DNA of 64,000 nt from Dasypus novemcinctus (taxonomy: Eukaryota; Chordata; Mammalia; Cingulata; Dasypodidae). Positions 23,680-35,608 of the stretch are shown one piece after another. Position 1 is the stretch's first letter. Each line of letters opens with the position of its first letter. The translations under genes and the position numbers were made by a program. The notes under the pieces are model-generated. The model had not been told where the DNA came from, did no database searches, and was given only the letters and a program-made list of their open reading frames with translations. Location: positions 200,010,216 through 200,074,215 of the forward strand of contig NC_080673.1 of the NCBI RefSeq assembly GCF_030445035.2, written 5' to 3'.

Positions 23680-24400
23680 AGTCATTAAGTCTTTATTGAG
23701 CACCTCCTATGAGCCAGACCCTGAGCTGGCTGCTGGGAGTACAATGATGGACAAGCAGAGGCATAGTTCCTGCCCTTGCAGAGCTTATGTTATCATCTGG
23801 AGAAGATAGCCAGAAGACAAGGCAAAAGACTGAAAGGTTGTAAAGTGTGGTCAATGCAAGGAGACAAACAAGGGGTTGAGAAGAGAAGTAAGTCAGGGAG
23901 AGCAGATTGTCTTCCAAGTGCTATAGGAAGCCGTTGGGGGTGATCCAACTTGAGAAATCATGAGGGCAGGGCTCAGGGCTGGCAGCACAAGTGGAGAGAA
24001 GAGATGGAGTTGTGATACAGTTTGGATCAAGAATCAACAGGAAAAAAAAAAAAGAGAGAAAAAAATAATCAATAGAGTTGCTCATGGATTGGATCAGGTT
24101 GATAAGGAAGCAGAAGGAATCAAGGATGGTGCTGAAGTTTCTGCCTGAACAAGGTGGCTGGTGGGAATATTTTTGAGATTTGGGTGTGACTGGAATGGGA
24201 AAATGTTTGGGGGAGAAACTCAGGAGTCTGGAAGTCATCCAGGTGATGATGTCAGGTAGACAGAATATGTGGGTCTGGAGCTTTGAGCTGCCGTCTGGAC
24301 TAGAGAGATACATTTTAGAATTTTCAGGGTTTAGATGCCTAGGTGTTCAAGGTGCCTGTGGTCTGGTCGGAAACAGGGTTTATAATAAATTGTAGTGCTG
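23680..24400 (-). repeat. L2 LINE, antisense
   Basis: It opens with the reversed L2 3' end (TTATTGAGCACCTCCTATGAG) and continues through typical antisense L2 motifs (GAGCTTATGTTATCATCTGG, TTGCTCATGGATTGGATC). Weaker L2-like sequence continues towards 24830. Confidence 0.65.
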
Positions 24401-24857
24401 CATGACAAAGCCAAAACTCATGGTATGTACAATATGCTGAGTTCTCACCCACCTACTAAGATGATACATCCATAAATCAAGCTTGACTATTTTCCTCTCC
24501 CATCAGCTAGTCAAAGGGAATTCCCCGTAAGTCCAAAGGTATGAGCTGGGCAGCTCAAGGGGGCTTTCCAGCATGTGGGAAATCGCTGATTCTGTAAAGG
24601 ATGGGACAATGGAGGAAATGACATTAGAATCAAGCCTTGAAGGATGAGTAAGTGTTCTCCAACTGGGAGAAGGGATCTATGCAGAGGGGCAACTTGGGAA
24701 ACAAATTGGATGTGCAAAAAACAACTCATCATGCTCAGAGAATGATGAGATAATGCGTGTTCCTGCAGCATGGCCAGAGAGCCAGGAAACATGCTGCTAG
24801 AGAGCTAGGGAGGGGCCAAGTTATAAACATCCTCGTGGGTCCTGCTATGGACCCTCA

Positions 24858-25070
24858 CCTTGGGCCACCTTCCTCCCCAAAGTGGATGACCAGATGCACA
24901 ACCCAAAGCTGGCCACTGAAGATTTCCTCCAGCCTCTGTCTCTCAGGCCACCCCTGGGGCTGCAGTTCAATATAAGTCCATTTTTGGCTCGTTCCCACAT
25001 ACTGAACTGATCCAACCATGAACGAAAGATTTTCCTCCTCCTTCACAAAGCTAAAGGGAATTCCTCCCAA
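24858..25070 (-). pseudogene. RNase H-like remnant of the ERV-L pol
   Basis: A 71-codon minus-strand frame contains a segment like QLWVVHLVIHF, which resembles the RNase H core of ERV-L pol. It lies 3' of the RT remnant in minus-strand order, as expected. The acidic catalytic residues cannot be followed with confidence. Confidence 0.45.
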
Positions 25071-25089
25071 AGGCCAATGGTATGAGGAA

Positions 25090-25850
25090 GAAGCATCAGT
25101 GCAAAACTGCAGGTGCAGTGCAAGGAGTTTGACTCCTGTTAAAAACTTGTAGGTGATTTTTCAGGCCCAGCTGCAGGCAGTCAAAAGTCTTTCCCTGGCA
25201 GGCCTCATGGGGGAAAGCTGCCCTCCGCACACAGACTTGGGGCATAACCATGCATTGCAGTCTCTGTAGGGAGCTGCAGTCCAGGATGCAGGTCCCCGGT
25301 GAGTCCGACGCTTGCTGAGATCTGCGTTCCTAACCCAAGGCCTTCCTCCGGTGCCTCTGCTGAGACTCCTTATCAGCAGGTGAAGAAGGAGAGCTTGAAG
25401 ACACTTTTGTCCGAGCTTGAGTACTCAGTGCTTTAGGACTCAGTACTTTTCTACCCTTAGGCCCTCCCCTCACTTCTCTCAGCCCCCAGATCCATATAAC
25501 TGCAGGAGCTTCTTTTGGGGTGCTCCCTTGGCAGTAAGATAACTAATGGAATGTCTGCAGTGATCCATCTGACCCTTGCCTGGTGGCACCATTCCATAGG
25601 AGAAAATGGAACTGAGGGGGAGCTGATGCTTTCTTTGGGTTAGCTTCTTGCTTATACTATCAAGTAAGTGATTAAATTTTGGCTTGTTAATTGGCTACTC
25701 TTGACACCTGGCAGCTCAGCTCAGCTTAGCCCTTAACAGAGTCTGAGCTACCTGTCCTTGCAGCTCGCCTGTGCTCTCTGGACCTTCAATCCCAAATGTC
25801 CCACTTCTTGGCAGGTCCAACCCTAGATAATGCAAAGCTCACAAATGGCA
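25090..25850. other. unassigned sequence within the ERV-L relic
   Basis: This 760-bp stretch separates the RNase H-like and RT-like parts and does not look like pol. It could be an inserted LTR or a diverged part of the relic. I cannot decide. Confidence 0.35.
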
Positions 25851-26249
25851 ACATGGTCACTTGATGTCTCAGATACTACCAGGGCCTAGTTGCATGTCGG
25901 ATACTGTTTTCAAATGGTGTAAGTTCTCTGCTGCAGATGACAGGGCCTTGTTCTGGATTCTTGGGGGCCTACACTGTGACTTCCCTCCTGGAACTTGCCA
26001 GAGGTTCCATCTGGCATCTTTCTCCACAGATACCTGTAATCCCACGGGATCTTTCAGGTCATGTGGCCCAAGTGTCAGAGATACTCATGTATCAGCTTGG
26101 ACCTGCTGCAGAGCCCTTTCTTCCTTTGGGTCCCACTCAAGCCTTCCGTATTGTAGGATAAATAGGTTGGTATAGTATTTGTATGTATGGAAAATCCACC
26201 TCTCAAACCTGAAGAGGACTGTCAAAGGTTATACTTCTCTCTTAGTGGT

Positions 26250-26520
26250 AAGGATACAAAGAGAAATAATTTCTCCTTTACTTTGGAGAGGATGTTCCAG
26301 CATGCCCTAGACCTGTGGGTCCCTAAAAACTGTACTGATGTGACAGGTCCCAGGATCTTTGTAGGGTTTATCTCCCACCTTCTGGAATGAATGTGTTTTC
26401 CAAGGCATCCAGAGTACTAGTACTTATTGCTCTTCAAGTCCAATTAGCACAATGTCATCAACATGGTAAACCATTGTGATATCCTGTGGGATGTCCAGGT
26501 GGCTTAGTCCCCTCAGATGA
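26250..26520 (-). pseudogene. reverse transcriptase remnant of ERV-L pol
   Basis: Minus-strand codons around 26430-26500 give a short segment containing VYHVDDIVLIG, a retroviral RT catalytic box followed by the usual hydrophobic strand. The two Asp residues are present, but the first position of the box is His. The frame breaks within a few dozen codons on each side. Confidence 0.6.
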
Positions 26521-27427
26521 TATAGATCATGGTAGTAAGTGAAAGAATTTATGTAGCCCTGGAGAAAGACTGTGAATGCATGCAAAGGTTTGTCTCACAT
26601 GAGTGTAAACTGTTTCTGATCCTCCTTTGTGATTGGTATAGAAAAAAAGCTGATTTACTAGTAGCTACATTCCATTTACCTAACGCTGTATTAATCTGCA
26701 TTAGAAAAGATACCACATCTGGCAGCAACTATGCTTGGAACAACTATTTGGTTAAGTTTCTAAAATTCCAGGGTCTTTTTCTATGACCCATATAGTTTTT
26801 GTAAAATCAAATGAGGACATTCCTGGATATTTTAAGATTGAGCATGGCACTTATCTTTGCCATCCCTTCTGGGATGTAGTATTGTTTCTTACTATCTTGG
26901 CAGGGAGAGTAAGGATTACTACAATAATCCTTACTCTTGAAGTCAGGGACTGGTATGACACTTCTTCTGATGGTACATTGTGTCCTATCCAGATATACAT
27001 TCAGAATCCAAGCAAATGACCACAGGGTAGGTTTGTGCATTCAGTGGACCTACTGTGAGATATACCCGAGCCAGAACTCTATTTATTCCCTGATTATCAC
27101 GTGCCCCTATGCTAACTGAGGAACCGTGATAATGTTTGTAATGTTTTGGGTCCCCAGATGTTGACGGCAACTCAGATCCTGCATTTGCAGGATCCTGCAA
27201 CAAACAGAAATATCTGATTGTTCCTTTCTCCCTACTTTATGGTTACTTAAGTAATTTCCCACAAGGCCTTTGAGGGAACCTCTTCTATGTTCACTTGCTA
27301 TGGAGATTCAAGACTCTGTCTCCTTCTGTCATTGAGTTGTAGTTCTGAGGATTGTCTCTTGTCCAGAAACTGGTCAAAGAATTGGAACTTCATTTCATTA
27401 AATGACCTCAACCTTCTGCTCATTCAA

Positions 27428-27442
27428 AATTTTTTTAAAGAT

Positions 27443-27481
<39 letters not shown>

Positions 27482-27864
27482 TCTCCCGTTCCCCCCCACC
27501 CTAGTTGTCTGCTCTCTGTGTCCATTCGCTTGTGTTCTTCTGTGACCGCATCTATCCTTATCAGCGGCACCGAGAATCTGTGTCTCTTTTTGTTGCGTCA
27601 TCTTGCTGTGTCAGCTCTCCGTGTGTGTGGGGCGCCATTCTTGGGCAGGCTGCACTTTCTTTCACGCTGGGTGGCTCTCCTTACCGAGTGTACTCCCTGG
27701 GTATGGGGCTCCCCTACACGGGGGACACCCCTGTGTGGCAGGGCACTCCCTCCTTGCGCGCATCAGCACTGCGCGTGGGCCAGCTCCACACGGGTCAAGG
27801 AGGCCCGGGGTTTGAACTGCGGACCTCCCATGTGTTAGGTGGATGCCCTATCCATTGGGCCAAG
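27428..27864 (-). mobile_element. DAS-type armadillo SINE, antisense
   Basis: The reversed SINE has an expanded (TTTA)n tail at about 27441-27482. It is flanked by TGCTCATTCAA at 27417-27427 and 27865-27875. It is inserted in the ERV-L relic. Confidence 0.93.
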
Positions 27865-28438
27865 TGCTCATTCAATTTTTATCTCTTTACTACAGATCGA
27901 TTATAGATATAGCTATAGATAAAGATAGAGATATATTTGTAGACACACCAGTACTCTTCACGGTAGTCCATCTTGCTGCTAGGAACATTCTATTCTGTAG
28001 TTGTCTCCATCTCCATAAATGCCTTAGGTCAAAATTCTTGGCTACAGTTCTAATCTGGTTTCCATTATGCTCACCTTTCGTCTGAGAGTTAGGTATTGCC
28101 AGATATTGCCAGCTGGCCTTCACTATTTGGTGGTACTGTCATCTCCATTATACTTGGGAGCCCAGTTTTAATGTAGGCATCTCCTTTAACCAATCTTGGC
28201 TTATGGAGGACATCCCCTAATGAGCTCTTTGGTGATTCTGGTGCCTCCATAGCCAGAACATTTCTTATCACTGTGGTGAAATGGAGTATCTGTTAGCGAC
28301 TCCTCAGTGACCAGGGTCAACTGCTGGGTTTTCTGGTCTTATATTGTAGGCCTTTTTAGTATGGCCATTTCTCTGAGCCTCCTGATCTCTTCCTCCACAG
28401 TTTGTCACAGCAATTATGACATCTACTTTATGGACTAT

Positions 28439-29059
28439 TGTGGTCAGGTGAATAATGTCCCCTGAAGATGTCCATGCCCTAATCCCTAGAATGTGTGAGC
28501 ATGTTATATTACATGGCTAAAGGAACTTGGCAGATTTTATTAATATTCTAGACCTTGATATGGTAGGATAAACCTGAATACTTAGGTGTGTCCAGTCTAA
28601 TCATATGAACCCTTAAAAGTTGAGAACATTTTCTACTATGGTCATGGAGATGTGCCATAAAAAAAGAGGCAGAAGAGATGTGGCATCATGAGCAGGTTGT
28701 ACAGCCATTGCTGGTTCTGAGACATAGGGGGCTATATACAAGACCAGAGAGAAGCCTCTGGGAGCTAAGAGCCATCCCCAGCTGACTGCCAGCAAGGAAA
28801 TAGGAGCCTCAGTCTTACAGCGGCATGGAACTAAATCCTGCCAAAACCTGAATCAACCTGGAAATGAAATTTCCCCTAGAGCTTCCTGAAGGGAATACAG
28901 CTCTGCAGACCCTTGATTTCAGCCTCTTGAGTCTCACAGCAGAGGAAAAAGCTGAGCCCACCAGGTTTCTATCCTACAGACCTATGAGAGAATAAATTTT
29001 ACATTGTTTTAAGCCTCTAAGTCTGGGGTAATTTGTAACAGCATCAGATAACTAATATA
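28439..29059 (+). mobile_element. MLT1A-like solo LTR, sense
   Basis: It begins TGTGGTCAGGTGAATAATG and ends TTTGTAACAGCATCAGATAA then CTAATATA, matching the MLT1 LTR layout, including AATAAA near 28991. It is diverged, and I found no matching target duplication. It splits the ERV-L relic. Confidence 0.7.
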
Positions 29060-29916
29060 TCTTTTATTTTTTTCAAGTTCCCAAGGCCATCATAGAAGTT
29101 TACTTAGAATTGCCATCCAGGGCTTTTGCCAGGGTGTTATATCCTATATCATAGGAGAGTGCTCCTTATTGCCAAAAATCTTCCTCATCCAGATTTTATA
29201 CCCCCTTTGATCCAACACCCTTAGTATCCTGGGAGAGGATTCCTCTCTAGTTCCTGCCAGCACATATTAGCCAGGTCCTTCAATTTCTTTGCCATAGTTC
29301 TTAGATTTGGCAATTTGATTTGGTGTTATGTTGATATTCGAACATAATCATAGGTCTTGACCAAGAGGAGAGGTGGAGATAGAGCCTGAAGAGGGCAAGC
29401 ATTGCCTTCTAAGACACCGGTCTCATTTATGGACTATGCTTAGTCTTCCAGCAAAGGGGAATGGGTAACTATTGCAAGTTCAGAGGGTTCAGGGAAATTA
29501 GCATTCAAGGTTCTCAAGTGCATTGACCCAGACATACCTGCCCCATTTCAGTAGGTCTCACTCTGACTTTGGGTAGATACTTGACTGGGCTGAAAATTCA
29601 GCCTTCTTAAGGTCTTCAGTCTTGGAAATAAATCTTGGACCCATTATTCAATTCTGTCTGCCCTCCAGCTGGAGGAAGTGAGGCCTCTTGGAATGCTGTT
29701 TCTCATACTTTGCTTTAAATTGTTCAATGACTGGTGATGGTGTGTTCAGCAGTATCCACTCAATTCTGCAATCTTTTTAATAACTATTGCCTTCCTACCT
29801 CTCACATGCCAGCGATATTGCAATAGTTATTTCTTTCCCTTTCAGCTCATTTCATCCCACTTTATCACAGGTAACTACTCCCTAGCTACGGAGACTTCAT
29901 TCAGTATTTCACCTAC

Positions 29917-30252
29917 TGCTGCGGGAATGAAAGACTTGCACACCAAAACTCATATGCAGGGGGTCCCCATCTGCTTTATTTCTCTTGCTTATGTGTCATG
30001 TATTTTTGTATTCGGCCAAGGGCTGTGGTTAAAGTTAAGTTTCTCAAGGATGTTGTGTCTTGGAACAAGACTCACAGTCCTATCTAGCAGCAGAAATGCA
30101 AGAAGCAGCTGTTTTCAAACTTCAAGCGAAAAGAGATAGCGTGAGCAAAGATAAGCAAGAACAGAGCTATTTCTGCTCTGAAGCAAGAACAGATGAGCTT
30201 TCATAAATCATTTAACCATGCCCTTGCTGAGGTGGTGGAACTAATCCCCACA
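29917..30252 (-). repeat. 3' LTR of the class II provirus
   Basis: The 336-bp LTR on the minus strand begins TGTGGGGATTAG and ends CCCGCAGCA. A minus-strand AATAAA lies at 29975-29980. It is partner to the LTR at 44130-44477, with substitutions and a deletion of about 14 bases near 30055. Confidence 0.9.
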
Positions 30253-30269
30253 TCTCCCCCCTTTCTTTT
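30253..30269 (-). other. polypurine tract
   Basis: The minus strand reads AAAAGAAAGGGGGGAGA directly before the 3' LTR. This is the position and composition of the plus-strand primer site of retroviruses. Confidence 0.88.
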
Positions 30270-30488
30270 ATAAGCGGGTAGTTCTATTTGAGTAGCTGTA
30301 TATATGGCGGCCAGGTATTCATAGCGTTGTGTGGTACATTGCCATACTTGGAAGAAGGATTGGCATATATAAATGAGAGACAACTGAGACAACAGAGACA
30401 ACTTAATCCTCCTATTGTTGCCCACCATTTAAAATTTAGATTGGAAAACCATGTGAAGGGTTCAGCCATTGTAACTGTTCAGCTAAGA

Positions 30489-30740
30489 CTTTTAGTGTGG
30501 TTTGTTGAGTTTGATTTTTAAGTTCCATAATTGCCACTCTAATTGGAGATGGAGAGCCTCCACTTCATCCAATATATGAGTGGAGAAGGCACTTCGAAGG
30601 TGTTTTTTTATTTGGTTCCAATTATGTTGGGTGTCATTCCATTTTAAAGGAGTGACACAAATGCTAGAATGCCTCCAGTTAATTTCATTTATCAATGGCC
30701 CTGGAGGAAGAAGCCAGTAGCCTCCTGTCCATGTTGAATC
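30489..30740 (-). pseudogene. Env-like remnant of the class II provirus
   Basis: A minus-strand frame of about 80 codons runs to a stop at about 30489. It includes the segment WNQIKKHLRSAF, in style like a betaretroviral Env ectodomain and in the right place, just 5' of the 3' LTR. Upstream and downstream coding is lost. The assignment rests on position and general similarity only. Confidence 0.45.
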
Positions 30741-30810
30741 GTTTGAGGATAAGGGGGGCTCAGGATCCCACCAGGAGGTGACAGCAAATAGAGTGGATCT
30801 GTTATATTTT

Positions 30811-30866
30811 GTGATTAGCAGTGCAGGGACTAAAAGGTGTGATTAGCAGTGCAGGGGTTAAACGAT
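30811..30866. repeat. 28-bp direct repeat, two copies
   Basis: Two adjacent copies share GTGATTAGCAGTGCAGGG, starting at 30811 and 30839, within the provirus interior. Confidence 0.8.
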
Positions 30867-31299
30867 ATAAGGATGAGCAATATGTACATTTTCCATGTTC
30901 CCACCTTAGCAGAAGCAGTAGTGACTACTGCCAAATAACTTAAATAAGTATTTTCAGGCATCTTAGGGAACCCAACTTGTGCCATAAGAGCTTGTGTTTG
31001 GTTGCTCAATTTTTTTAAGACTGTCCCATGTAACCGGTTCAGCTCCTTGGGTAGTCCTCAGAGAGATGTTGGTTGATTGTACATTGAGTGCTTCTAGGTT
31101 CAGTATTGGGTTGTGCTGCAGATTCCTCCAGGCCATGGTATGGTTTTACATGCTTTGCTGGGAGACAAAGAGGTCCTCCTGGGGAGAGAACACATGCATA
31201 CCCTCTTCCCCATGTTAGTCAATTTACAGGACCATGCCAATTACCATTAGCTTCTTTCCATCCAAGGGTTTGTATAACATTTTAGGATAAATTTTTACA

Positions 31300-32492
31300 A
31301 TTGGTATCTGAAAATGTCATTCTGCTGCTGTATAACCATCCTTATTGAGATTTTTAAAATTTAAAATATATAAAGTTATTTGTATGATGTCCTTTGGACT
31401 GGTTAGACCTAAAATCCTATTCCCCCTTTTTCTGTTTTGTAAGCATAGTTTTAAGGTGGAGTGAGATTATTCTGTAAAAAAAATTATTTGTTAACATAAC
31501 ATTATTAATATAATGAAATAGGGTTAAAAATACAGGTTTTTTATGCAGTTAGATTTTTGTTATTAGGTTAGGATAGATATTGGATTATGCACACAGCTTT
31601 GGGAAAGCACAGCAAAATTTACTCTTGGCTTGTTCATATAAGAATGCAAGCTGACTTGACTTGACTAAGGAGATACTAGAGAGAGCTTTAGCACATTTTA
31701 AAATAAAGTGATAATGACATAATTGGGCATTAATTTTTGTAATAAACTAACAATATTTAGGGTTGCTGCACACAGCTGTGTTGTTACTTTAATATATGAT
31801 AGCTTACTGTTATATATCACTTCATGACAGCTTTCAATGTGAATTGGACTAGTATGAGTTAAAGCATCTGCCTTATAATAGCTTTCAGTGTAAATCAGAT
31901 GAGTATGAGTTAAAGCATTTGCTTTTTAGGTAGTGAGGTTGTTTTTATGATATATATTATTTTTAATAATAATTAAAATTATGATTAATAACATTATATT
32001 TTTACTTAATATTATGTTGGAGTATTATTAATTTTTTAAGGAATTTTATATACTCTTAAGTATTTATATGAATCTTTTACTCATACAACTTTAACAGAGG
32101 GTTAAAGAATCCCTTTTAATTTTATAACACTTTTAAATATTGTTGGTTTAACTTATAATGTATTAAATGAACTTAACTATTTTATTATTTCATTTCTTTC
32201 AAGGAAAAATAACAAATCCTTTACAACAGCCTGAAATAAAAGATACTTTTTAGGATTTGACTTTGAGAAAGCATTTTTGAACATTATGTTCCTTTAAAAG
32301 TGATAAAATTTGCTTCTTCTTAAACAGTAAGTTTAAAGAACAAGAAGTTATTTTGATAAAACAGACTTTCTTTGTATTCTGATTATTCATGAGGAAAAAA
32401 ACCTTTTATAAACTTTTACTAAAACAAATTAATGGCTTGAGAAACTTTGAGAAAGAACAAAATTTAACTTTTCATTAGTATACTATTTGATA
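31300..32492 (-). other. AT-rich interior of the provirus, left part
   Basis: This very AT-rich sequence has no coding frame of note. It continues across the L1 insertion into the AT-rich block at 42626. A 51-bp tandem pair lies at 31829-31926, sharing GAGTATGAGTTAAAGCAT or close variants. Where pol would be expected I recognise none. Confidence 0.6.
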
Positions 32493-32632
32493 CTAAAGCT
32501 TTTTTTTCTTTTTCTTAAATTAAAGTTAATAGATCACAAGGAATGTTACATTAAAAAACATTAAAAAAAACAAAAACATAAGAGGTTCCCAAATAACCCA
32601 CTCCCCACCCCCCACCACATCATTTTGGTAAA

Positions 32633-34572
32633 TTGTATTTTTTCGAAGATATATACATCTCAAAAAAATGTTACACTAAAAAATATAAGAGGTTCCTGTA
32701 TACCCCCTACCCCACTCCCCACTCCTCCCACACCAACAACCTCCCTCATCATCGTGGCACACTCATCGCACTCGGTGAACACATTTTGAGGCACTACTAC
32801 ACTACACAGATAATAGTTTACCCTGTAGTTCGCACTCTCCCCCAGTACATTCAGTGGGTATGGCAGGATATATTAAGTCCAGCATCTGAACCTGCAATAT
32901 CATTTAGGAAAATTCCAGGTCCTGAAAATGCCCCCACATCACATCTCTTCTTTCCTCTCTCTTCCCTCAGCAACTACCATGGCCACTGTCTCCACATCAA
33001 TGATACCATTTCTTCCATTGCTAGAGGCACAATAGTTCTATAGTAGAATATCAGTAAGTCCACTCTAGTCCATATTTTATTCCTCCATTCTGTGGACCCT
33101 GGGATGCTGATGTCCTCTCCACCTCTAGGTCAAGAGGGGGCTTAGATTCCACATGGATGATGGATGCAATTCCTCTGCTTACAGTTGTAGGCACTCTTGA
33201 TTCCCTGGTGTGGTGGTTGACCATCTTCACCTCCCTTTAGCTGACCTGGGTAAAACCAACGAACCAGAGAGTAGGAGTTACAACTCTGCTGAGGCTCAGG
33301 GCCCAGCTGGTACATGGGCAGCCCAGAGATTCAAGTCTCCTGAGTATGGACCATCCCTAGCACCAACCACAGGTTCAGTAAAAGTGACAGAAGAGGCATG
33401 TGTAGAAAAGTCACATCTGAGTCCAGCTCCATCACACGCAGGAGCACAAATTCCAAAGTAGGGCCCTCTGACATGGCCAGAGCTCCAAATCCATCTGCCA
33501 TGACTATATACCCTGTGGATCTCTGTAGCCTTCAGGAGAACCAGTACCTAGGGTTGTATCTTCTTTGGCTTTTTCTGGGGTCCTGCTGAAGTATGCATAA
33601 GTGTGACCCCTTTGATGACCTCCCAACTCTTTTTGGAAGACTCTTAGCCATATCAACTAATTTGTCTTTGCCATTTCCCCCTTTTATTCAAGATCAAAGA
33701 GTAGTTTTTAACACTTGATCCAACATGTAGGCTGAGATATTCTGCTGGTCTGAGTTGACCCTTTTATTAGAGGTCTCTTTCTAGTTGCTTCTCCAGTGAG
33801 TGATTGGTAGTAATCCCTCGGCACCAGGGAGGTTCTTCCCCAGGAGTCATGTCCCACGTTTGCGGGGGAAGAAAGTACATTTACATACTGGGTTTGGCTT
33901 AGAGAGTGGCCATATTTGAGCAACATGGAGGCTCTCAGTAGGTAACTCTTAGGCACCCTACAGCTCTAGACCTAGTTCATATTTCAGGCACACAGGCTCC
34001 AAAGCATAGTCATCAGTATCAAGGGTTCATTATTGGGCCATCCTTCCTTGTTGATCTTTGCCATTGTACTTGGGGGATTATTGTTGTTCCATTGGGGAAT
34101 GTGACAACTCCCCTGGGTGGGAACTCAGCACTCCCTCAGTTGACGTTTGTAACTGTAACTACTATAAAAATACCCAACATATATCCTAACATATTTATGT
34201 TCTCTATATACATGCCCTGGAGAACTCCCCCCCACCCATGTGCCCCCCATCAATAACACCCCACACCAGAGTTCCTCCCCTGCCATAGTTGAACCTCTCT
34301 GTGGTCCAAAACTTCTTCAACAATGAATTCAAATATATTGCCAAATTCAATTAATAGGAAATTGAAATACAGTGATGGGTTTAAAGTTTAGAAATAGAAT
34401 ACATAGTAATGTAGAAATACTAAAATAAAGAAAAATAAATTGGTGTATTAATAAAATAAAAAATACCTTAAAGCTTTGTTTCTAACATTTTGCCTTTCAT
34501 CATGGTAATAGGTGTTGCCCTGTGTGTACAGTGGCAAGGCACTTTCATTTCTTCCTCAGTGTCTACATCCTT
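32633..34572 (-). mobile_element. additional L1 3' UTR segment(s), antisense, inside the L1 3' region
   Basis: A second T-rich start at about 32637, followed by the xenarthran L1 3' UTR (CACTCCCCACTCCTCCCAC, GAACACATTTTGAGGCACTA), repeats the type seen at 14977 and 52976. Another T-run opens at about 34573. This indicates nested 5'-truncated copies, though their target duplications are not clear to me. Confidence 0.6.
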
Positions 34573-35608
34573 TCTTTTTTTTTTTCCTAATTTTTAATTT
34601 TGTCTTCAAAAAAAGTTTTAGATCACAATAATTGACATACACAATATAGGGGACTCCCAGATATCCAACATCAAACCCTTTTCCCCTTTCCCCAGCAATG
34701 ATCTCTTTACATGTTCATGTTATATTTGCTGCAGCTGATGTACAAATTTTGAAACATAGCTATCAAACATGGTTCCATTTTGGTTTCCATTATTGTTTAC
34801 ATTTTAGACTTACAAATTTCTAAATTTTTACTTTCCTTATGTTTTACATTTTAGTTTACAGACTTTTATACACTTTAACTGTAAGTTGACATGTCCATCA
34901 TTTCATGATCTTGTGGAACACTTTCATTGCCCCCCAGTTGCCTGCTTTCATCCATGCTATACCTCTCTCCCCCTCTCCCCAGGACAGACCATGACACTCA
35001 ATCTTCACTACTTGAGGAACCAGATTTATAGATACTGCAACAATGCCGAGGGCTTGACATACTAGACTGCCCTAACTAATCGAGAACCAGTGATCCTCTC
35101 GAGAGACACAATTCCCTCTCTTTGGGAACATCGGGTCTCCCCAGGATGTTCACTCATTGTATGGGTCTAAACCCAATGATATAACACACTATGACAAAAT
35201 GAGCACTCACATACTCCCTAGAAGCTTGCTGCTGTACCAGATGCCCCCACCCAAGCACCTTAAACATATGCTCCTTCCTTATTATATTTTCTAAAGAGTT
35301 TTCTCAACAGTATAGTTTCAACCATATACCTGACATTCCCCCATATTCAGCAGTTCCCCCCAGCCCTCCCCCCAATTCCTTGGGTCATCTGACCCATCCT
35401 CCCAACCCTAGCCCCACTCAAGCCCACAAAGCCCCACCCAAAGGAATCCCTATGCCCCTATCTTATCCCTTCCCTGTACAAATACTTACCTCCAGCTTAT
35501 CATAGACTTCACCCATGTAGGTGTCAGCTCACAACCTTTCTCTCCCCCCACAAATTCCTTTAAACCTATCTTCCAGTCTTTAGCTCTCTGAGACAGCTGA
35601 GTTTGCTT

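Larger units (their letters stand above)
24858..29910 (-). mobile_element. ERV-L-like (class III) internal relic, antisense
   Basis: On the minus strand this stretch holds degraded retroviral pol and probable gag sequence in the order expected for a minus-strand element. Gag-like sequence lies at 29060-29910, reverse transcriptase around 26250-26520 and an RNase H-like part at 24858-25070. It is interrupted by a SINE (27428-27864), an MLT1 LTR (28439-29059) and unassigned sequence at 25090-25850. The RT catalytic box reads YHVDD, with His where this family normally has the aromatic residue. There are many stops and shifts, so it is long dead. No flanking LTR is recognised. Confidence 0.6.

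Noticed and set aside
30201..30428. Minus-strand frame overlapping the 3' LTR as an accessory viral protein
   Set aside because: It crosses the polypurine tract into the LTR and resembles no known accessory protein, so it is probably chance.
34473..34483. AAAGCTTT near 34475 as the L1 target duplication
   Set aside because: It is not next to an L1 tail. The 11-base match at 32493, adjoining a T-run, is a better partner for 42615.
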